From Ligustrum vulgare (taxonomy: Eukaryota > Streptophyta > Magnoliopsida > Lamiales > Oleaceae), in assembly GCA_963555705.1 (NCBI GenBank), contig OY743180.1, positions 34,504,129-34,568,128 of the forward strand: 64,000 nucleotides of DNA, written 5' to 3'. Positions 63,017-64,000 of the stretch are shown here, piece after piece (the stretch's first letter is position 1; each line of letters begins with the position of its first letter). The position numbers and the translations under genes were made by a program. The notes below the pieces were generated by a model. That model ran no database searches. It was given only the letters and a program-made list of their open reading frames with translations, and was not told where the DNA came from.

Positions 63017-63672
63017 AATCACGGCCGAAACGTATTCACGACCGTAAAGCCAAAATTACGGCCGTAACACTACAATGGCGAAATTATGCAGAAGAGGACT
63101 TACGGCCGTAACCCACATCTTCACGGCCGTAAAGAGTTTGGTAGTTTTAATTCAGAATGTTGATTACGGCCGTAAAGGGTATTGTCACGGCCGTAACAAT
63201 TGTTTTCAATTTTAATCCGTAGCTTGCTTACGGCCGTAAACTCATAAGTCACGGTCGTAACTTAGGTTCCGAATTTTAAGATAATGTTAGGCGTTTTGGC
63301 TTTTTAGTTTATTTTGCAATTCTAGTTTATTTAGGATTCTTTATTTTGTTAGCCTATATATATGGCTTAATTCAGCATTGTAAAACACAACTTTATTCTT
63401 GAGATTAATGATATTGAAGGTGAGATATTCCCTTATATTTTCTTCGTGTTCTCGTCGAACAAATTAAACTTATCAAAGGATTTGACAACCTTTGTGGCGT
63501 TCCCCCTTTGTGGTTCTTATCTCCGCATCGTAACGAGTTTTGGGTTTAATATACCCATAGTTCTTGCGTCGTGAGGTCGAGGTTGCATTGTTACAGTCTA
63601 CTATCTTGGATTTTAGAGCTTTCCGGCGTTTAATTCCGCGTGTTCTTGGTGATCCCATAACGGATCACATCA
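62761..63672 (+). repeat. 3' LTR of gag-pol element
   Basis: 912 bp. Its first 256 bp are the end of the gag-pol frame. The palindrome cluster follows from 63000, with ten motif positions of which three have lost the perfect core: ACGGCCGA at 63021, ACGACCGT just after it, and ACGGTCGT near the end. TATA box at 63355-63363. Thirteen substitutions and one indel separate it from the 5' LTR by eye. Confidence 0.95.
63355..63363 (+). promoter_or_regulatory. TATA-like box in 3' LTR
   Basis: TATATATAT matching the 5' LTR position. In a 3' LTR it could drive transcripts reading out into the neighbouring satellite; no direct evidence of that. Confidence 0.5.
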
Positions 63673-63677
63673 CTATT
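63673..63677. repeat. Target-site duplication CTATT, right
   Basis: Second copy of the 5-bp duplication, followed by GTTACTCGGATTCG, the normal satellite continuation. Confidence 0.95.
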
Positions 63678-64000
63678 GTTACTCGGATTCGTTAAAATTT
63701 GGTGTCTACTTCGAATATTCCTCAACCTATGACTTACCTACTCCTAGAACTACCCGTACTCGTGTAATAGTTATTACTCACTTCACTCCTACTCCGACTC
63801 CTATTAACTCAAGTAATCTACATCAAACGCACAATAATTATAAATTCAATATTGAAAACTAAATCGAGCTTCTAACTAAAAGATGTGCTTCCCTTGGAAG
63901 CAGCTAAGTTGTCCATATTCTCAGTGTATAGAGTCGAAACCATTCCAAAAGATCAGTATTCTACGACCACACCTTCTGTAATCAATACAAATAATCAATC
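63673..64000. repeat. Satellite array, right block
   Basis: End of subunit C and start of subunit A (phase point 63882). The distance from 55462, less the element and one duplication, is exactly 1371. The array continues past the window edge. This monomer carries GAAGCAGCTAAG together with CCAAAAGATCAG, a combination not seen in its left neighbours. Confidence 0.96.

Larger units (their letters stand above)
56629..63672 (+). mobile_element. Ty3/gypsy retrotransposon, CRM-like lineage
   Basis: A 7044-bp complete element with canonical TG...CA ends (TGATG/CATCA inverted), 5' LTR 56629-57541, 3' LTR 62761-63672, primer-binding site, polypurine tract and a single gag-pol frame ordered GAG, zinc knuckle, PR, RT, RNase H, IN. 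PR before RT before IN places it in Ty3/gypsy. RT wording ([33 protein letters not shown]) and a coding end inside the 3' LTR suit the CRM centromeric-retrotransposon lineage. LTRs differ by 13 substitutions and one 1-bp indel by eye, about 1.4%. A single in-frame stop in integrase means this copy probably cannot move on its own. Confidence 0.95.

Noticed and set aside
1..64000. Ribosomal RNA, tRNA gene, telomeric repeat or CRISPR-type array
   Set aside because: No rRNA core, no tRNA gene with both A and B boxes, no TTTAGGG arrays, and no short repeats with unique spacers. The tRNA-like words are the two primer-binding sites.

Overview
The window is repetitive plant nuclear DNA, with no host protein-coding gene I can support. 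It is AT-rich and made of a long satellite array interrupted by two complete LTR-retrotransposon insertions. Each insertion is bounded by an intact 5-bp target-site duplication lying inside the satellite. Both elements have initiator-Met-tRNA-type primer-binding sites, and one encodes a plant Ty3/gypsy polyprotein that resembles the CRM (centromeric retrotransposon) lineage. A flowering plant is the best reading; I cannot name the species.

Layout. 1-17008: satellite, 13 phase anchors, basic period 1371 bp, with structural variants of 1507, 1278 and about 1142 bp spacing. 17009-27169: a 10.2-kb LTR element with 3773-bp LTRs that differ at only one base I could find. Its 2.6-kb interior has no usable ORF and only a broken tail of a Ty3/gypsy pol, so it fits a large non-autonomous (LARD-like) element. 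27170-56628: satellite resumes in exact phase, 21 anchors, mostly exact 1371-bp spacing with paired (about 2742-bp) higher-order structure. 56629-63672: a 7.0-kb Ty3/gypsy element with 912/913-bp LTRs and one long gag-pol frame broken by a single in-frame stop in integrase; the frame ends 85 codons inside the 3' LTR. 63673-64000: satellite again, still in phase.

The 1371-bp unit is itself an ancient trimer: three diverged subunits (A about 488, B about 452, C about 431 bp) line up over most of their length. Removing the two insertions and one copy of each target duplication restores the 1371-bp phase exactly, so both elements landed in a pre-existing array. The array shows local homogenisation blocks, a duplicated 2648-bp two-monomer unit carrying a foldback insertion plus a 229-bp deletion, and marker variants recurring 13 monomers apart.

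Together, a CRM-like element nested in a long, young, homogenised satellite suggests a centromeric or pericentromeric location, which is an inference. The most noteworthy items are the trimeric satellite with its layered higher-order structure, the very young coding-dead element, and a cluster of ten ACGGCCGT-type palindromes in each LTR of the gag-pol element.
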